Below, in pieces: positions 8,406-19,366 of a stretch of 64,000 nt of DNA; positions within the stretch are counted from its first letter, which is position 1; each line of letters begins with the position of its first letter. Position numbers and translations under genes: made by a program. The DNA lies in contig JAFFSR010000016.1 of assembly GCA_017163975.1 (NCBI GenBank), forward strand, positions 687,501 to 751,500, in the 5' to 3' direction. A model generated the notes under the pieces. It ran no database searches. It was not told the DNA's origin and worked only from the letters and a program-made list of their open reading frames with translations. This stretch comes from Anastatus disparis. Taxonomy: Eukaryota; Arthropoda; Insecta; Hymenoptera; Eupelmidae.

Positions 8406-10945
8406 GATAAAATTAAGCGTGCGAAAATTTAAAAAGCGTGTAGAAAATTCATTTTTTGATTTAGGAATGAATTTTTCGCGCGCTTTTTAGATTTTCGCGC
8501 ACTTAATTTTTCGTGCGGTAAACAGGCATTCTTGATATGAAATTGAGACATCGGAAATCGAAAACGCTTTTTAATGCGAACATAAAACATCACTCACTGC
8601 CCGTATGAAAAAATCATTTCAAATATATTAAGTCGAGCTATTGCTTTTTATATCTCTACTCTCCTATAAATTTTCTTAGTTTAAATAATTTCCTCACAAT
8701 GCTTACGCGCAAACATTAGATTCTCGTTTTTATAATATTAAACATAAAACAATTTTATTCTATTTGTGATATTATTTTTCTGTTTTGAAATTTTAATTTA
8801 TTATTTTATTTTTTTTTAATCATTATTTACCTTAACAGTAATTAAATTCAAAAACTTTCTTTACTTTAGTTATAATGTTCTTTCTTTGATTAGAAAATTA
8901 TTTTATCATTTTATTTTTCTTTGTTCATGAAATACCATTTATTGGTTGTAATATAATTTTTTTATTCGGGAGTCAAATAAAATGAAACAATACGCTTCCT
9001 GATGCGAACATAAACTATCACTGACCGCTCGTTAAAACTATATTTCAAATACATTGAATTTAGCACTTGCTTTTTGTATCCACACTCTACTATATTTTTT
9101 CCTTTGTTTTAATAATTTTTTTACTTACAATGATTGCGCGAAAACTTTAGATTCTCGTTTTTATAAAAGTAAACATTAAACAAATTCATTATATTTGTTG
9201 TTATATCATTTTCCTCTGTTAAAATATTAATTTACTATTTTATTTTTCTTTATTAAATCATTATTTACTTATACTGTAATAATATTTTAGAATATTTTTT
9301 TCTTGGTTAAAATATAATTTAATTATTTTATTTTTCTTTGTTTACAAAAATTATCTTACAATGCTAGCGTCAAAAATTTAAATTCTTATTGTAATATATC
9401 GTGTATTTTTATCTTTTTTTATAAACATTTTATTATACGTTTTAAATTGGAAAATTTTTGCACGGTCATTTCTAGAATTATTATATTCCTGAATCATGAT
9501 CGAATTTTCCGAACCTTGTGATAAAAAATTGGTACAAAACACGTGCATAAAATAGGTCTTTACCGCTCTCACTGCGCTCGAGCGGCAATCTTTGCGCGTG
9601 CGGTAAAAACATATTTTTGCACTAGTTAAGTAAATACCATTTTTAACACGGCATTTGGAAAATTAGTTTTTCGGTGCCTGATTTCCATACCGAAAATGCC
9701 TGTTTACCGCAGATAAAATTAAGCGTGCGAAAATTTAAAAAGCGTGTAGAAAATTCATTTCTTGATTAATGAATGAATTTTTCGCGAGCTTTTTAGATTT
9801 TCGTTGCTCTTAGATTTTTGTGCAGTAAACATGCATTCTTGATACGGAACTGAAACATCGGAAATCGAAAACGCTTTTTAATGCGAACGTAAAACATCAC
9901 TGACTGCCCGTATGAAAATATCATTTCAAATATATTAAGTCGAGCAATTGCTTTTTATATCCCTACTCTTCTATACATTTTCTTTGTTCAAATAATTTTC
10001 TTACAATGCTTACGCGCAAACAATAGATTCTCGTTTTTATAATATTAAACATATAACAAATTCATTCTATTTGTTATATTATTTTTCTTTTTTGAAATTT
10101 TAATTTATTATTTTATTTTTTTTTAATTATTATTTACCTTAACAGTGATTAAATTTAAAAACTTTCTTTACTTTTGTTATAATGTTCTTTCTTCGATTAG
10201 AAAATTATTTTATTATTTTATTTTTCTTTGTTCATAAAATACCATTTATTGGTTGTAATATAATTTTTTTATTCGGGAGTCAAATAAAATGAAACAATAC
10301 GCTTCCTGATGCGAACATAAACTATCACTGACCGCTCGTTAAAACTACATTTCAAATACATTGAATTTAGCACTTGCTTTTTGTATCCTCACTCTACTAT
10401 ATTTTTTCCTTTGTTTTAATAATTTTTTTACTTACAATGATTGCGCGAAAACTTTAGATTCTCGTTTTTATAATAGTAAACATTAAACAAATTTATATTA
10501 TTTGTTGTTATATCATTTTCCTTTGTTAAAATATTAATTTGCTATTTTATTTTTCTTTATTGAATTATTATTTACTCATACTGTAATAATATTTTAGAAT
10601 ATTTTTTCCTTGGTTATAACATAATTTTTTTATTTTATTTTTCTTTGTTTGTAAAAATTATCTTACAACGCTAGCGTCAAAACTTCATATTGTAATATAT
10701 CGTGTATTTTTATCTTTTTTCATAAATATTTTATTATACGTTTTAAATTAAAAAATTTTTGCCTGGTCATTTCTAGAATTATTATATTTCTGAATCATGA
10801 TCGAATTTTCCAAACTTTGTGATAAAAAAAAAGGTACATAACACGTGCATAGAATAGGTCTTTACCGCATGCACGATGCAATTATTATTTTTTTGGCAAT
10901 CTTCACGCGTGCGGTAAGGACCTATTTTCTGCACTAGTTAAGTAA
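8338..10945. repeat. Two-copy 1.3 kb tandem repeat with subrepeats
   Basis: The segment from 8338 to about 9646 is repeated from 9647 to about 10945, for example CAGATAAAATTAAGCGTGCG at 8403 and 9710, and the block with CTGAATCATGATCGAATTTT near 9490 and 10790. Inside each unit a subrepeat returns after about 425 bases (GCGAACATAAA..ATCACT near 8578 and 9003), and weaker copies of the TTAGATTCTCGTTTTTATAA module also occur. It resembles a higher-order satellite fragment. No ORF is supported; the short ORF at 9378-9572 is a shadow. Confidence 0.8.
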
Positions 10946-11358
10946 ACACCATTTTCTTCTTGTTTTTTTCACATGCGATATAGCACCATTGCTATTTTTT
11001 TGTCAGTTATCTATTAATATAGCAAGTTCATAAAACCAAGTCTTTCGTTCGGCCCGAATACATAGCCGTGTCTTGAGAATTAAGTATGACTTAAAACTTA
11101 AGTTTTGTTACTTGAGTATCAGCTGTTTATATGGTTTTGACTTATCAAATGATTCATTGTTGATGAAGTTTTCTTCAACAGTATATATTCCTTATTCCAT
11201 TGGTATACTAGCTGGGTTTAAACTTTCGAAGTTAGAGCGTTTAAGAAATTTTTTTAGTGTATTTCGATTGACATATTGTGATTTCATCTGATTTAACTTT
11301 TATTTGTACGCTTAAATATAATATAAAAACAATATTTATGTCGACTGAATAATAAATA
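10946..11358. other. No recognised feature
   Basis: Unique-looking AT-rich sequence between the tandem repeat and the Penelope pair. A 72-codon ORF at 11073-11291 has no recognisable motif, and I do not call it a gene. Confidence 0.35.
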
Positions 11359-11582
11359 AGATGGAAAATATTTCCATCGGTCTTACAGTCAATCTATATA
11401 ATAAAATAATAAAATAAATATGGACAGTCAGACTGCCCTTGTTTATAATCATCCCTGTAGAATAACCTGAAATAAAAACTCAAATTAACTGGAAAAAAAC
11501 CTGAAAATAAATAAAATCAGTAAAGCACAATCTGACTGTCACTACCAAAAAACCTCTTTTCGATTGTGATCTTCAAAAATGT

Positions 11583-11620
11583 CCAACGTTTTGAGCATGC
11601 TACTGCTCATCCTCAAGGAC
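11583..11620 (-). ncRNA. Decayed hammerhead-like motif, left arm
   Basis: Inverse counterpart of the motif at 12724-12759. On the minus strand the core reads TTGAGGA, then a GAGC/GCTC stem, then AAAAC where the active form needs GAAAC. The G to A change in the GAAA box should abolish cleavage. Confidence 0.45.
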
Positions 11621-11755
11621 TGAACTCCTCTCGCCGCACGACTCCCAATTTATACCTAAAAAATTATTTGAATATCCTCTCCACCATCAAAAACATTATA
11701 AATATACATCCAACGCCAATATCAGTTAATATACCTCCACCACTTTAATTCTATA

Positions 11756-12120
11756 TTATGTTAGAGAAGTATGATAAATACTATTCAATTTACTTGATTC
11801 TAAAATTAAATTTACAGTATTTTTATTCTGAAAAATGTGAATATTCTCAAAACTCTCCCTTTTAAATTTATTTTCAATATTATTTTCCAAAATTTCAACA
11901 TTCACATAATTAAAAGAATGAACGGAATTCAAACAATGTTGCTTCATACCCGACACAACATTTGGACTTCTCAAACTATATTTATGTTCATAAATTCGTT
12001 TCTTTAAATATCTCCTTGTCTGTACAATAGAATATTTATCACAATCATTACAATTGATCTTGTAAACGACTCCCGATTTTTCATCCTTTTCATCCTTATC
12101 TTTACAATTATTAAAAAACC
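11756..12120 (-). pseudogene. Penelope GIY-YIG endonuclease fragment, left copy
   Basis: Second copy of the fragment at 12167-12514, in inverted orientation. The open part (11756-11974) includes the segment RSPNVVSGMKQHCLNSVHSF; the GIY-YIG core lies further upstream, around 12000-12080, in a broken frame. Only the C-terminal endonuclease part of the element is left. Confidence 0.65.
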
Positions 12121-12166
12121 TACCTAAATTATTATTATTTCTGAAAAAACTTGAATTTTATGTTTT

Positions 12167-12514
12167 TTGGATTCATTTCTGATTCTTTCTGACAAACCTC
12201 TAGCATACGGTAATTTAGGTTGGTTTTTTAATAATTGTAAAGATAAGGATGAAAAGGATGAAAAATCGGGAGTCGTTTACAAGATCAATTGTAATGATTG
12301 TGATAAATATTATATTGTACAGGCAAGTAGATATTTAAAGAAACGAATTTATGAACATAAATATAGTTTGAGAAGTCCAAATGCTGTGTCGGGTATGAAG
12401 CAACATTGTTTGAATTCCGTTCATTCTTTTGATTTTGTGAATGTTGAAATTTTGGAAAATAATATTGAAAATAAATTTAAAAGGGAGAGTTTTGAGAATA
12501 TTCACATTTTTTAG
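12167..12514 (+). pseudogene. Penelope GIY-YIG endonuclease fragment, right copy
   Basis: Penelope-like retroelements encode RT followed by a GIY-YIG endonuclease that nicks the target. This 115-codon frame contains GVVYKINCNDCDKYYIVQAS, the first core motif with its cysteine pair (C-N-D-C), then RYLKKRIYEHK with the conserved Arg. The second half of the motif, normally YIG, reads YIV here, so the active-site Gly is lost. The first 20 or so residues come from the spacer and are not endonuclease. The RT is missing upstream. Confidence 0.75.
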
Positions 12515-12723
12515 AATAAAAATAATATAAATTTAATGTTAGATTCAAGTAAATTAAATAGTATTTATCATCCTTTTCTAACATAATATAGAATTAAAGT
12601 GGACGAGGTATATTAACTGATATTGGCGTTGGATGTATATTTATAATGTCTTTGATGGTGGAGGGGATATTCAAATAATTTTTTAGGTATGAATTGGGAG
12701 TCATGCGGCGAGAGGAGTTCAGT

Positions 12724-12759
12724 CCTTGAGGATGAGCAGTAGCATGCTCGAAACGTTGG
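12724..12759 (+). ncRNA. Hammerhead-ribozyme-like motif in Penelope 3' region
   Basis: The bases read CCTTGAGGATGAGC, a short loop, then GCTCGAAACGTTGG. The hammerhead core is CUGANGA, stem II, GAAA. Here TTGAGGA (first C replaced by T) is followed by a GAGC/GCTC stem II and an intact GAAAC box. Hammerhead motifs in Penelope-like elements are an established observation. I infer descent from such a ribozyme; the base change at the first core position makes activity doubtful. Confidence 0.5.
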
Positions 12760-12992
12760 AAATTTTTGAAGATCACAATCGAAAAGAGGTTTTTTGGTGG
12801 TGACAGTCAGATTGAGCTTTACTAATTTTATTTATTTTCAGGTTTTTTTCCAGTTAATTTTTAAGTTTTTATTTCAGGTTATTCTACAGGGATGATTATG
12901 AACAAGGGCAGCCTGACTGTCCATATTTATTTTATTATTTTATTATATAGATTGTAATTGACTGTAAGACCGATGGAAATATTTGTCATCTT

Positions 12993-13310
12993 AAATATAA
13001 TAGTTCAGTTCTTAAACCTCTATTGTATGTAATTTGAAACATCTTATTAACCTTCAGGGATTTGAGGTGGCATATCGCAGATAGAAAATCAGTAACTAAG
13101 GTATCTTATGTAATTGATTGATCATAGGGAAAGTGTTGATCATAGGGTGCGCCAATATATTGGCGTTGCGGTCTGCTACGGCAAAACATGTATTACAGCC
13201 TGTTTTAAGAATTTCAAATGAAAAAAAAAATTATTTTATAGTATATAACCTTTTTCTAATTCATAAATACCTGTTTTTGAAACTGAATCCCAATCTGATA
13301 TCAAAATTAC
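12993..13310. other. No recognised feature
   Basis: Spacer between the Penelope pair and Copia copy 1. It holds a perfect short palindrome CGCCAATATATTGGCG near 13150 and a direct repeat TTGATCATAGGG. Neither is interpretable. Confidence 0.35.
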
Positions 13311-14084
13311 GGTAAATCTAAAAACTACCCCTATAACAGGGTGAAAACCACGCCCTTTGCTTCGTAAATTGATTTTTATTTATTTAGAAGTGCAGATACA
13401 CGTTTTCTATGTATTTTTTTATACTTAATTTAAATATGACATTGAAATTATTGTAAATCTAAAAACTACTCCTGTAACAGAATAAAAACCACCCCTTTGC
13501 TTTGAAAGGGATTGGACCAACTGTGGCAGAGTTATGTTTGTCTTTTTTTTCCTTTTTTTCTAAGTTTATTATTTTTTTTTTCTTTTATTTTCTATTGAAA
13601 AAAAATTTATAAATTATGATAAAGATTTTTTAGTCTGATAGATTTCAAAGCACGGTTAAATATATAGTTTCTTTAAGTACTCTACACTCGTATACAGATC
13701 GGATTCTCTTTTTCTACATAGTGCGTAATTTACATTGACGTGATAACTTTCTATCACTGTTTCTTTTAATGTGTTGGCGTTTCTTTCGCGACGACACAAT
13801 CTTCACCTCACTTTTTTTATATTTTTCACTTTTTTGTCACTAAGTATGATGTACTTGGCTTCTAAAATATTTTCATCTTTAGTAAATTTTCTTTGTGCTT
13901 TGCTCTGTTCGGTCTAGTCAAAAATATTAATTATCAGAAAATAAATATTCTCTCATGAATCTTATTGGTTTCTTATACAACCATGTATTAGACTGATTAC
14001 TCTGCGCGATATTGATTAGCAATATATATGGTGTCATATTTTCCAATAGTGATATCACAGGCTTCACCCATTATAGCTTTTTTT

Positions 14085-14275
14085 TCTTTTTAATAGTAAA
14101 CAGGCATTTTCTGCTCAATTACAATTTACGTATACAATTGAAGACAATACAGTTGACGTATTATTTAACGTGGTGTCGACCCACAGCAGAGTCAGTGATC
14201 AGTCGAAGAATCGATCTCGTGACAACGAGAATAAAAGTCCCGTGCCTCAGCCACTACGCCACCGATCCCTACTAA
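14085..14275 (-). repeat. tRNA-derived SINE in Copia copy 1
   Basis: On the minus strand GGTGGCGTAGTGG matches a pol III A box, and GAGATCGATTC, some 45 bases on, matches a B box. The element then continues as a tRNA-unrelated body and an A-rich tail. The same element sits at the corresponding place in Copia copy 2. Confidence 0.65.
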
Positions 14276-14294
14276 GCAAACCCTACTAACCCTA

Positions 14295-14720
14295 CTATCT
14301 AGCTTTGCAAGATATATTTTTAATTTTTTTTATATTCACCACATTAACAAATTTGTCGGTATTTTTTAGATTCCTATTATCACTTAAGTTTCTGCCAGCT
14401 TTATTTTTGTTTTCTTGACTATCATTGTGGACATTTTCTTGATTTAAATCTTCAATTTCATCTTGACTTGAGCTTTCAGTTATTATTTTGTCTTGGGTTG
14501 AGTCTGAATTTATACTTTTATAAACTGAATCATTATTTTTTTCCAATATACTCTCATCTTGATTAGATAGTTTTGTCTCAATATTAATGGCATTTTTCTT
14601 TGAGAGTAATTTTTCGTCAGATATAACATAACAGGAGCTTTCAACTTTTCTTTTATTTGGGAGAAATATTCTATAGCTTAGAGAAATCAAATCATATCCA
14701 ACTAAAATTTCTTTTTCCAA
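14295..14720 (-). pseudogene. Copia integrase-RT linker fragment
   Basis: A 141-codon frame beginning with GYDLISLSYRIFLPNKRKV, which corresponds to the segment after the Copia integrase core (the usual pattern is G-Y-x(n)-YR-x-(W/F)-x-P-x-x-R-K-V followed by a C/V-I-x-DE motif; here YVISDEK). The rest is Asn/Ser/Glu-rich linker. It is cut by the SINE before RT is reached. Confidence 0.65.
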
Positions 14721-15437
14721 TTTCTTTTCTATTTTAACACGTTCATGATCTGATAGTAAAACATAACAAGTACATCTAAAACTCCTTAATTTACATATTG
14801 TCGGTTGAGAAAAAAAGGTCTACATTAAAAGCGCTTGTCTGAGTGACATTTTTGTTTTCACCGAACCACAATTCAGCTAGACTTTTGTTTGGTGCAGTGC
14901 TTTTTTCAGTTTGATTTAAAGTTGATACGGTATAATTTACTGCTTCAGCTTAAAGACTTTTAGCTGATCCTATGGCATGTATTATTGTTCTAGCAATTTT
15001 TACAACAGTCCACATTTCTCTCCCAATGCAGTCATTTTGTTGAGGCATATATGTATTTGATTTGCTGTAAAATATACCTATATCATCCAGCAGTTTTTTG
15101 ATTCTAGATTTTTGATCTTTAAACCATTATCTAACTTTAGACATTTGATTGTTTTTTCAATTGATTTTCTACCATCCTAATATAATCTTCAAGTTTAGAC
15201 ACGACTTGATCTTTCGTTTTCAAAAAACATACAGTTCTAGAATGTAAGTGATCATCCTTGAAAGTAGAAAATACTTGGCTCTTCCTAAATATTCATTTCA
15301 CAGAGATACACATGAATCATATCTAATACACTAGATTCAACCTTGGGATTCCTAGGGTGCGATTCTCTATGTTGCTCGCTATATACACATCCTTCACGTA
15401 CATAATTGTCCCAGTCATCCAAGTACTTTATATTATT
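14721..15437 (-). pseudogene. Copia integrase remains, broken frames
   Basis: No long frame, but the segment is the inverse of 28290-29008 in copy 2, where integrase core pieces can be read. Several stops interrupt every frame. Confidence 0.55.
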
Positions 15438-15707
15438 CTATTTTAGGTTTCCTCTAATATACTGAACATTTTGATGTGCCATCTTCTCATGCCATGTTTT
15501 CATAGAAATAGTAGCAAGACAATTTTTAGACTTGTTTCTTCTAAACATAATTTTAAATGAATTTTCATCTCTATTGGCTATAGCTACAATTTCTTTCTTA
15601 TCAGCTGTCATAAAATTTGATGAGTTAGCGGCTGCAAATTGTAAATAGATTTTATCTAACACTTTTGTTACAGAAAACAGATTGAATGGCATCTTAGGAA
15701 CGTGCAA
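15438..15707 (-). pseudogene. GAG-pre-integrase domain of Copia pol
   Basis: The frame contains MPFNLFSVTKVLDK and, near its end, TWHEKMAHQNVQYI. This is the HHCC-type pre-integrase region, where Copia elements have an LWH-x-R-x-GH pattern. Copy 2 has the same piece, with Tyr in place of the first His. Confidence 0.7.
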
Positions 15708-15863
15708 GGCATTTTTCAGACAGTTTTTGTGCTATTCCTGATCATCAAAGACTTCTATATATACATCACCCATACCTACTTCTTTCATTTCTGTGGCATC
15801 TGCAATCATTACCGAAATGGGTTCATTTAATATTGTGTAATTTGATATCCAGTAATGTAAGGA

Positions 15864-16287
15864 TCATTCGTGCTGTATCGCCCCACAGTCCTGGTACCAA
15901 AGTTGATCTTCGTTTTTATCCGGACTTATATTTTTGAGATCTACAGTTGACAAGTTTACAGAAATGAATGCACGAGTATCTTGCTCTCCTGGCTTACTAT
16001 TTTGTTTATCTTGATCTGACTTTGCTTTAGTACATTCTCTTGCAAAGTGTCCTTTTTCATGATAGTTTTTGTAGCTATAATTTTCTCTACAACAGGTTGT
16101 ACTTTGCACAAGGTTTATTTCTGCGCTTTTTCTTAACATGACCAATCATGCAACACTCAAAACATTTAATCTTAGTGTTGACAAAATTATTTTCATTTTG
16201 CTTTTTATTGATTTGTTTGAATAAAAGAGCATTTACAGAATATTTAGTTGACTCATTTTTATTTAGTCTATCATCTTCTAATGTCAA
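15864..16287 (-). pseudogene. Copia gag zinc knuckles and protease start
   Basis: Two overlapping frames. The upstream one has a complete CCHC knuckle, KCFECCMIGHVKKK, though its last Cys is replaced by Arg in this copy (KKKRRNK). The downstream one has a second knuckle that lost its first Cys (SYKNYHEKGHFAREC). It ends at the protease active site, LWYQDCGAIQHE, where the normal D-S/T-G reads D-C-G. Confidence 0.7.
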
Positions 16288-16817
16288 TTATAGACGTTCG
16301 AGTAGATTGCTGATAGTTTCATCAGTTGCTTGAGCATGCTGTACGGGAATGGTGTAATGTTGGTGGCAACATACTTGATATCTTGGTTAATATCCAACTA
16401 TATTTTTATTCTTCTCCTGCTTGTCTTAATCCATCTGCACACTGTTGTACTTGCACATAGTGTTGAATTATAGATTAATTATCATCATTCTCGTAATTAA
16501 GAAATGAAATATTTCTGCACTTTTTCTTAACACGACCAATCATGCACCACTCAAAACATTTAATCTTAGTGTTCACAAAATTATTTTTATTTAGCTTTTT
16601 ATTGATTTGTTTGAATAAAAGAGCATTTACAGAATATTTAGTTGACTCATTTTTATTTAGTCTATCATCTTCTAATGTCAATTATAGACGTTCGAGTAGA
16701 TTGCTGATAGTTTCATCAGTTGCTTGAGCATGCTGTACGGGAATGGTGTAATGTTGGTGGCAACGTACTTGATATCTTGGTTAATATCCAACTATATGTT
16801 TATTCTTCTCCTGCTTG
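16100..16817 (-). repeat. 394 bp tandem duplication in Copia gag
   Basis: The segment with CAACACTCAAAACATTTAAT near 16149 recurs near 16543, and the sequence around TTGCTTGAGCATGCTGTACG near 16327 recurs near 16721. The duplicate carries an own zinc-knuckle frame (16475-16681). Copy 2 has this region only once, so the duplication is private to copy 1. Its junction contains the single TTAA that corresponds to the insertion site of the element at 26833. Confidence 0.85.
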
Positions 16818-17265
16818 TTTTTTTTTTTTTTTTTGTGGTCAAAAAACGGGTAAATCTGCTATCAGACCTACAGCGACGTGGGCTGCAGCTGGATCACCCC
16901 AACCGCAGTGCGTGCTACTGGTGTGACGAGATTCCGACGCTGCGTCAGCTTGGAGGGAGAAAGAAACCTGGTAGGTTCGCATTCGCCCCCGAGGCATCCA
17001 CAGACAGAGACCGTCTAAATCCCCTTCACCCTGGCCACGGAAGAGAAGCAAGAAAATGCCTCATTTACACGGGCAGGGATCCGTAACGTCCACCGTTTAG
17101 AGCCACAGCGTGGGACTGCGTTAGCATCACTTTACGCTGCGGTCTTGTCCATTTATGCTCGTCTCGTCCGTCCGTCCAGGTACTAGGCCGTGTCCATTCA
17201 TACGTCTAAACATGCATACATTTACCTGTCATCCTATCTTGCACTTCTCCGTTCACACTTAGCTT

Positions 17266-17740
17266 GGTTACGTGGGATCGCTGGGCCCAAGGACTTTTTA
17301 GTCCCTCTGCGTGTTCGCACATCTTCATCCTTGCCTTCATCCATTCATTCGGTTTCCATTCACTCGGTTCGGGTACGTGGGGTCGCTGGGCCCAAAGACT
17401 TTTCAGTCCCCCTGCGTATTTGCACATTTACGCGCTCTCTTTCATCTACACATTTAGTACACCATTCACTCAGCTCGGGTACGTGGGGTCGCGGGGCCCA
17501 TGGACTTTTCAGCCCCCTGCGTGCTTGCACATTCACGCGCACATTTTCATCCACACATTCAGTATACCATTCACTCAGCTCGGGTACGTGGGATCGCTAG
17601 GCCCAAGGACTGTGCAGTCCCCCTGCGTATTTGCGTTTTCTTATTCTCTCCTGCATCCACACATTCACCATGTCATTTGCTCGGCTCGGGTACGTGGGAT
17701 CGCTAGGCCCAAAGACATTTGTCTCCCTGCGTATTTGTAA
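17266..17740 (-). repeat. 105 bp tandem repeat in LINE 3' region
   Basis: GGTACGTGGGGTCGCTGGGC-type cores start near 17266, 17372, 17478, 17583 and 17688, each followed by CCAAGGACTTTT..AGTCCCCCTGCGT. Five units of about 105 bases lie between the RT ORF and the poly(A) tail. Overlapping ORFs on both strands are repeat artefacts. Confidence 0.9.
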
Positions 17741-17907
17741 TTCTCATCCATTCACACTAAACATCCCTCCTCTTTTTTCCCTTTGAGGACGACCGTGACG
17801 AAGGTCACCACAGCTGCCCAGTTTTGAACGTCTTCCAGCATCCAGTCTACAATGTTGTCTGGTGTTAAGTCTCCAGTCCGTTCCTGTAACGTTCGTCTGT
17901 CGGAGTC

Positions 17908-19233
17908 CTATCGCGAGCATTCGAAGAATGTATGCTCAGCGTCGTCCCTGTCGTGTCTGCAAAAAGTACAGCCCGCATGCAGCACCTTGCCTCTCTGGTG
18001 CAGGTACCGCCTGAAGTAGCCGTGTCCGGTCAAGAATTGGGTAAGGTAGAAGTCCACCTCCCCAAAAGTCCGTTGCGTCCACCGTCTTAGGTTCCTGATC
18101 AGACGTCTAGTCCACGCCCCCGTTCCTTCTCTCGTCCACCGTTCACTCCTTAGCGTCATAGTCAGGTCTCTTTCCCGAACTGCCGCTTCCGTCCGTCCTG
18201 TTTCAGCGCTTCTTTCATAGATCCGCTTGCGCTCTAGCGCAAGGAGGTCTATGGAGACTACGCTTGCAACCACCATTACGGCCTCCGCAGAGACCGTCCG
18301 GTAGGCGCAAGCTATCTGAAGCGCTCCCCGTCTCTGTACGTCCGTCAGTCGCTTTCGGTACTTTCGAACGCGAAGCGCATCTGCCCATATTTCCGCCCCG
18401 TACAACATGATCGAGTGGGTCATCGTCATGAGCAACAGTCTTTTACTCTGTTTCGGTCCGTACGTGTTTGCCATAAGGCGGCCCAGCGAGAACGTCAGTT
18501 TAGTCGCTTTGTCGGCCACCCTCTGAATATGCGGCCAAAAAGTGAGCCTGGTATCCAGGGTGACGTCGTACGTTAAGCATCTGTTACGCAAGTAATCCTC
18601 CAACACCCTCATCAAGTAGTCCGGCACCTCGAAGGACCTATAGGCCTCGAGGATATCGGAGAACCTGGCGCTGTTGAAGGCGTCCCTTGCGTCCAGCGTG
18701 CCAAGCAGTACCACGGGTCTTTGTTTGTGGTCCATCAGTGCTGTCCTTCTAGAAGGCTCAAGGACTTCCCGCACAGCATCCACGGTCGATCGACCTTTGC
18801 GGAAACCATACTGGTTGTCCGAGAGTCCTCCCGCCCTATCCACCGCTTTCGTCAGTCTGTTTTTCAGTAGAAGTTCTGAAGTCTTCCCTGCCGTGTCTAA
18901 GAAGCACAATGGCCTGTAGGAGTTGGGCGCATTTGGCTCTCCCTTTCCTTTATAGAGGAGAACCAGTCTGGCCTTTTTCCAACGCGTGCTGAAGATCCCC
19001 GTCCATAAACATTCGTTATACATGTCCAGGAGCAGACGCGGCCTGCCTAAGGCGACCTGCCGGAGAATCTCTCCTGGAATGCCGTCCGGTCCTGGCGCTT
19101 TCCCGGGTCTCAGAGAGGCAGTAGCTTCCAGCAATTCTGCCTCCGTGAACTCCGGAACTGCTTGGCTTCGGTAGTCGACTGGCCCCTCCGTAACTGGATG
19201 TTTTGGAAACAGCCCGTCCACTATCGTCGCCAT
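17908..19233 (-). CDS. LINE reverse transcriptase, internally deleted
   Basis: Non-LTR RT that would copy the element RNA at a nicked target. The 441-codon frame has ASLRPGKAPGPDGIPGEILR, LVLLYKGKGEPNAPNSYRPL, NQYGFRKGRSTVDAV and LLGTLDARDAFNSARF, the fingers and first palm motif. It then jumps from NRCLTYDV to TLDTRLTFWPHIQ, the thumb region, so about 100 residues with the YADD catalytic motif are missing while the frame stays open. The C-terminus keeps the Cys/His motif (GCTFCRHDRDDAEHTFFEC). The upstream endonuclease is absent. Similarity pattern is closest to R1-clade elements. It cannot be catalytically active. Confidence 0.85.
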   Translation of the reverse strand: MATIVDGLFPKHPVTEGPVDYRSQAVPEFTEAELLEATASLRPGKAPGPDGIPGEILRQVALGRPRLLLDMYNECLWTGIFSTRWKKARLVLLYKGKGEPNAPNSYRPLCFLDTAGKTSELLLKNRLTKAVDRAGGLSDNQYGFRKGRSTVDAVREVLEPSRRTALMDHKQRPVVLLGTLDARDAFNSARFSDILEAYRSFEVPDYLMRVLEDYLRNRCLTYDVTLDTRLTFWPHIQRVADKATKLTFSLGRLMANTYGPKQSKRLLLMTMTHSIMLYGAEIWADALRVRKYRKRLTDVQRRGALQIACAYRTVSAEAVMVVASVVSIDLLALERKRIYERSAETGRTEAAVRERDLTMTLRSERWTREGTGAWTRRLIRNLRRWTQRTFGEVDFYLTQFLTGHGYFRRYLHQRGKVLHAGCTFCRHDRDDAEHTFFECSR

Positions 19234-19270
19234 CGACTGTCCGTCTTTGTGTTCTGGAGGGCCACGAGCT

Positions 19271-19366
19271 CACATAAATATTCTTTTTTGCATCTTTTCA
19301 ACATACATTTCATAAAATACAATCTTAAAAACTTATTTTTTTTATATTAAATTTTTTTTCAATAGT
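19271..19366 (-). repeat. 96 bp segment shared with the Copia copy 2 flank
   Basis: The reverse complement of this stretch is nearly identical to 31188-31284 just past Copia copy 2 (shared core TAAGTTTTTAAGATTGTATT followed by TTATGAAATG). In copy 1 it lies on the opposite side of the Copia sequence, directly beyond the LINE. It could be an LTR fragment or a third repeat family. Confidence 0.7.

Larger units (their letters stand above)
11359..12992. mobile_element. Inverted pair of Penelope-like element 3' ends
   Basis: Arms at 11359-12128 and 12211-12992 are reverse complements of each other with scattered differences, around an 82 base spacer. Both arms carry the end of a GIY-YIG endonuclease frame, pointing outwards, then a 3' region with a hammerhead-like motif. 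Penelope-like elements often end up as 5'-truncated copies in tandem or inverted arrangement. Reverse transcriptase is absent from both copies, so they are 5'-truncated and immobile. Confidence 0.8.
13311..16817 (-). mobile_element. Ty1/Copia retrotransposon, inverted copy 1
   Basis: Decayed Ty1/Copia internal region on the minus strand: zinc knuckle, protease trace, GAG-pre-integrase domain, integrase remains and linker. It is nearly the reverse complement of 27226-31186. Differences from copy 2: a tandem duplication near the gag end (16100-16817), loss of about 770 bases including the surviving RT (junction near 13775), and a LINE inserted at 16818. Frames are broken throughout. No LTR pair was identified. 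Confidence 0.8.
16818..19270 (-). mobile_element. R1-like LINE inserted in Copia copy 1
   Basis: Read on the minus strand: a 5'-truncated RT ORF, a G+C-rich 3' region with 105 bp repeats, then a poly(A) tail, seen as 17 T at 16818-16834. The element enters Copia sequence directly after CTGCTTG at 16817; copy 2 shows the uninterrupted sequence. The higher G+C content contrasts sharply with the AT-rich host sequence and supports a younger insertion. Confidence 0.85.

Noticed and set aside
16839..17740. Overlapping ORFs on both strands in the G+C-rich part
   Set aside because: They follow the 105 bp repeat and the LINE 3' region and show no family motif.
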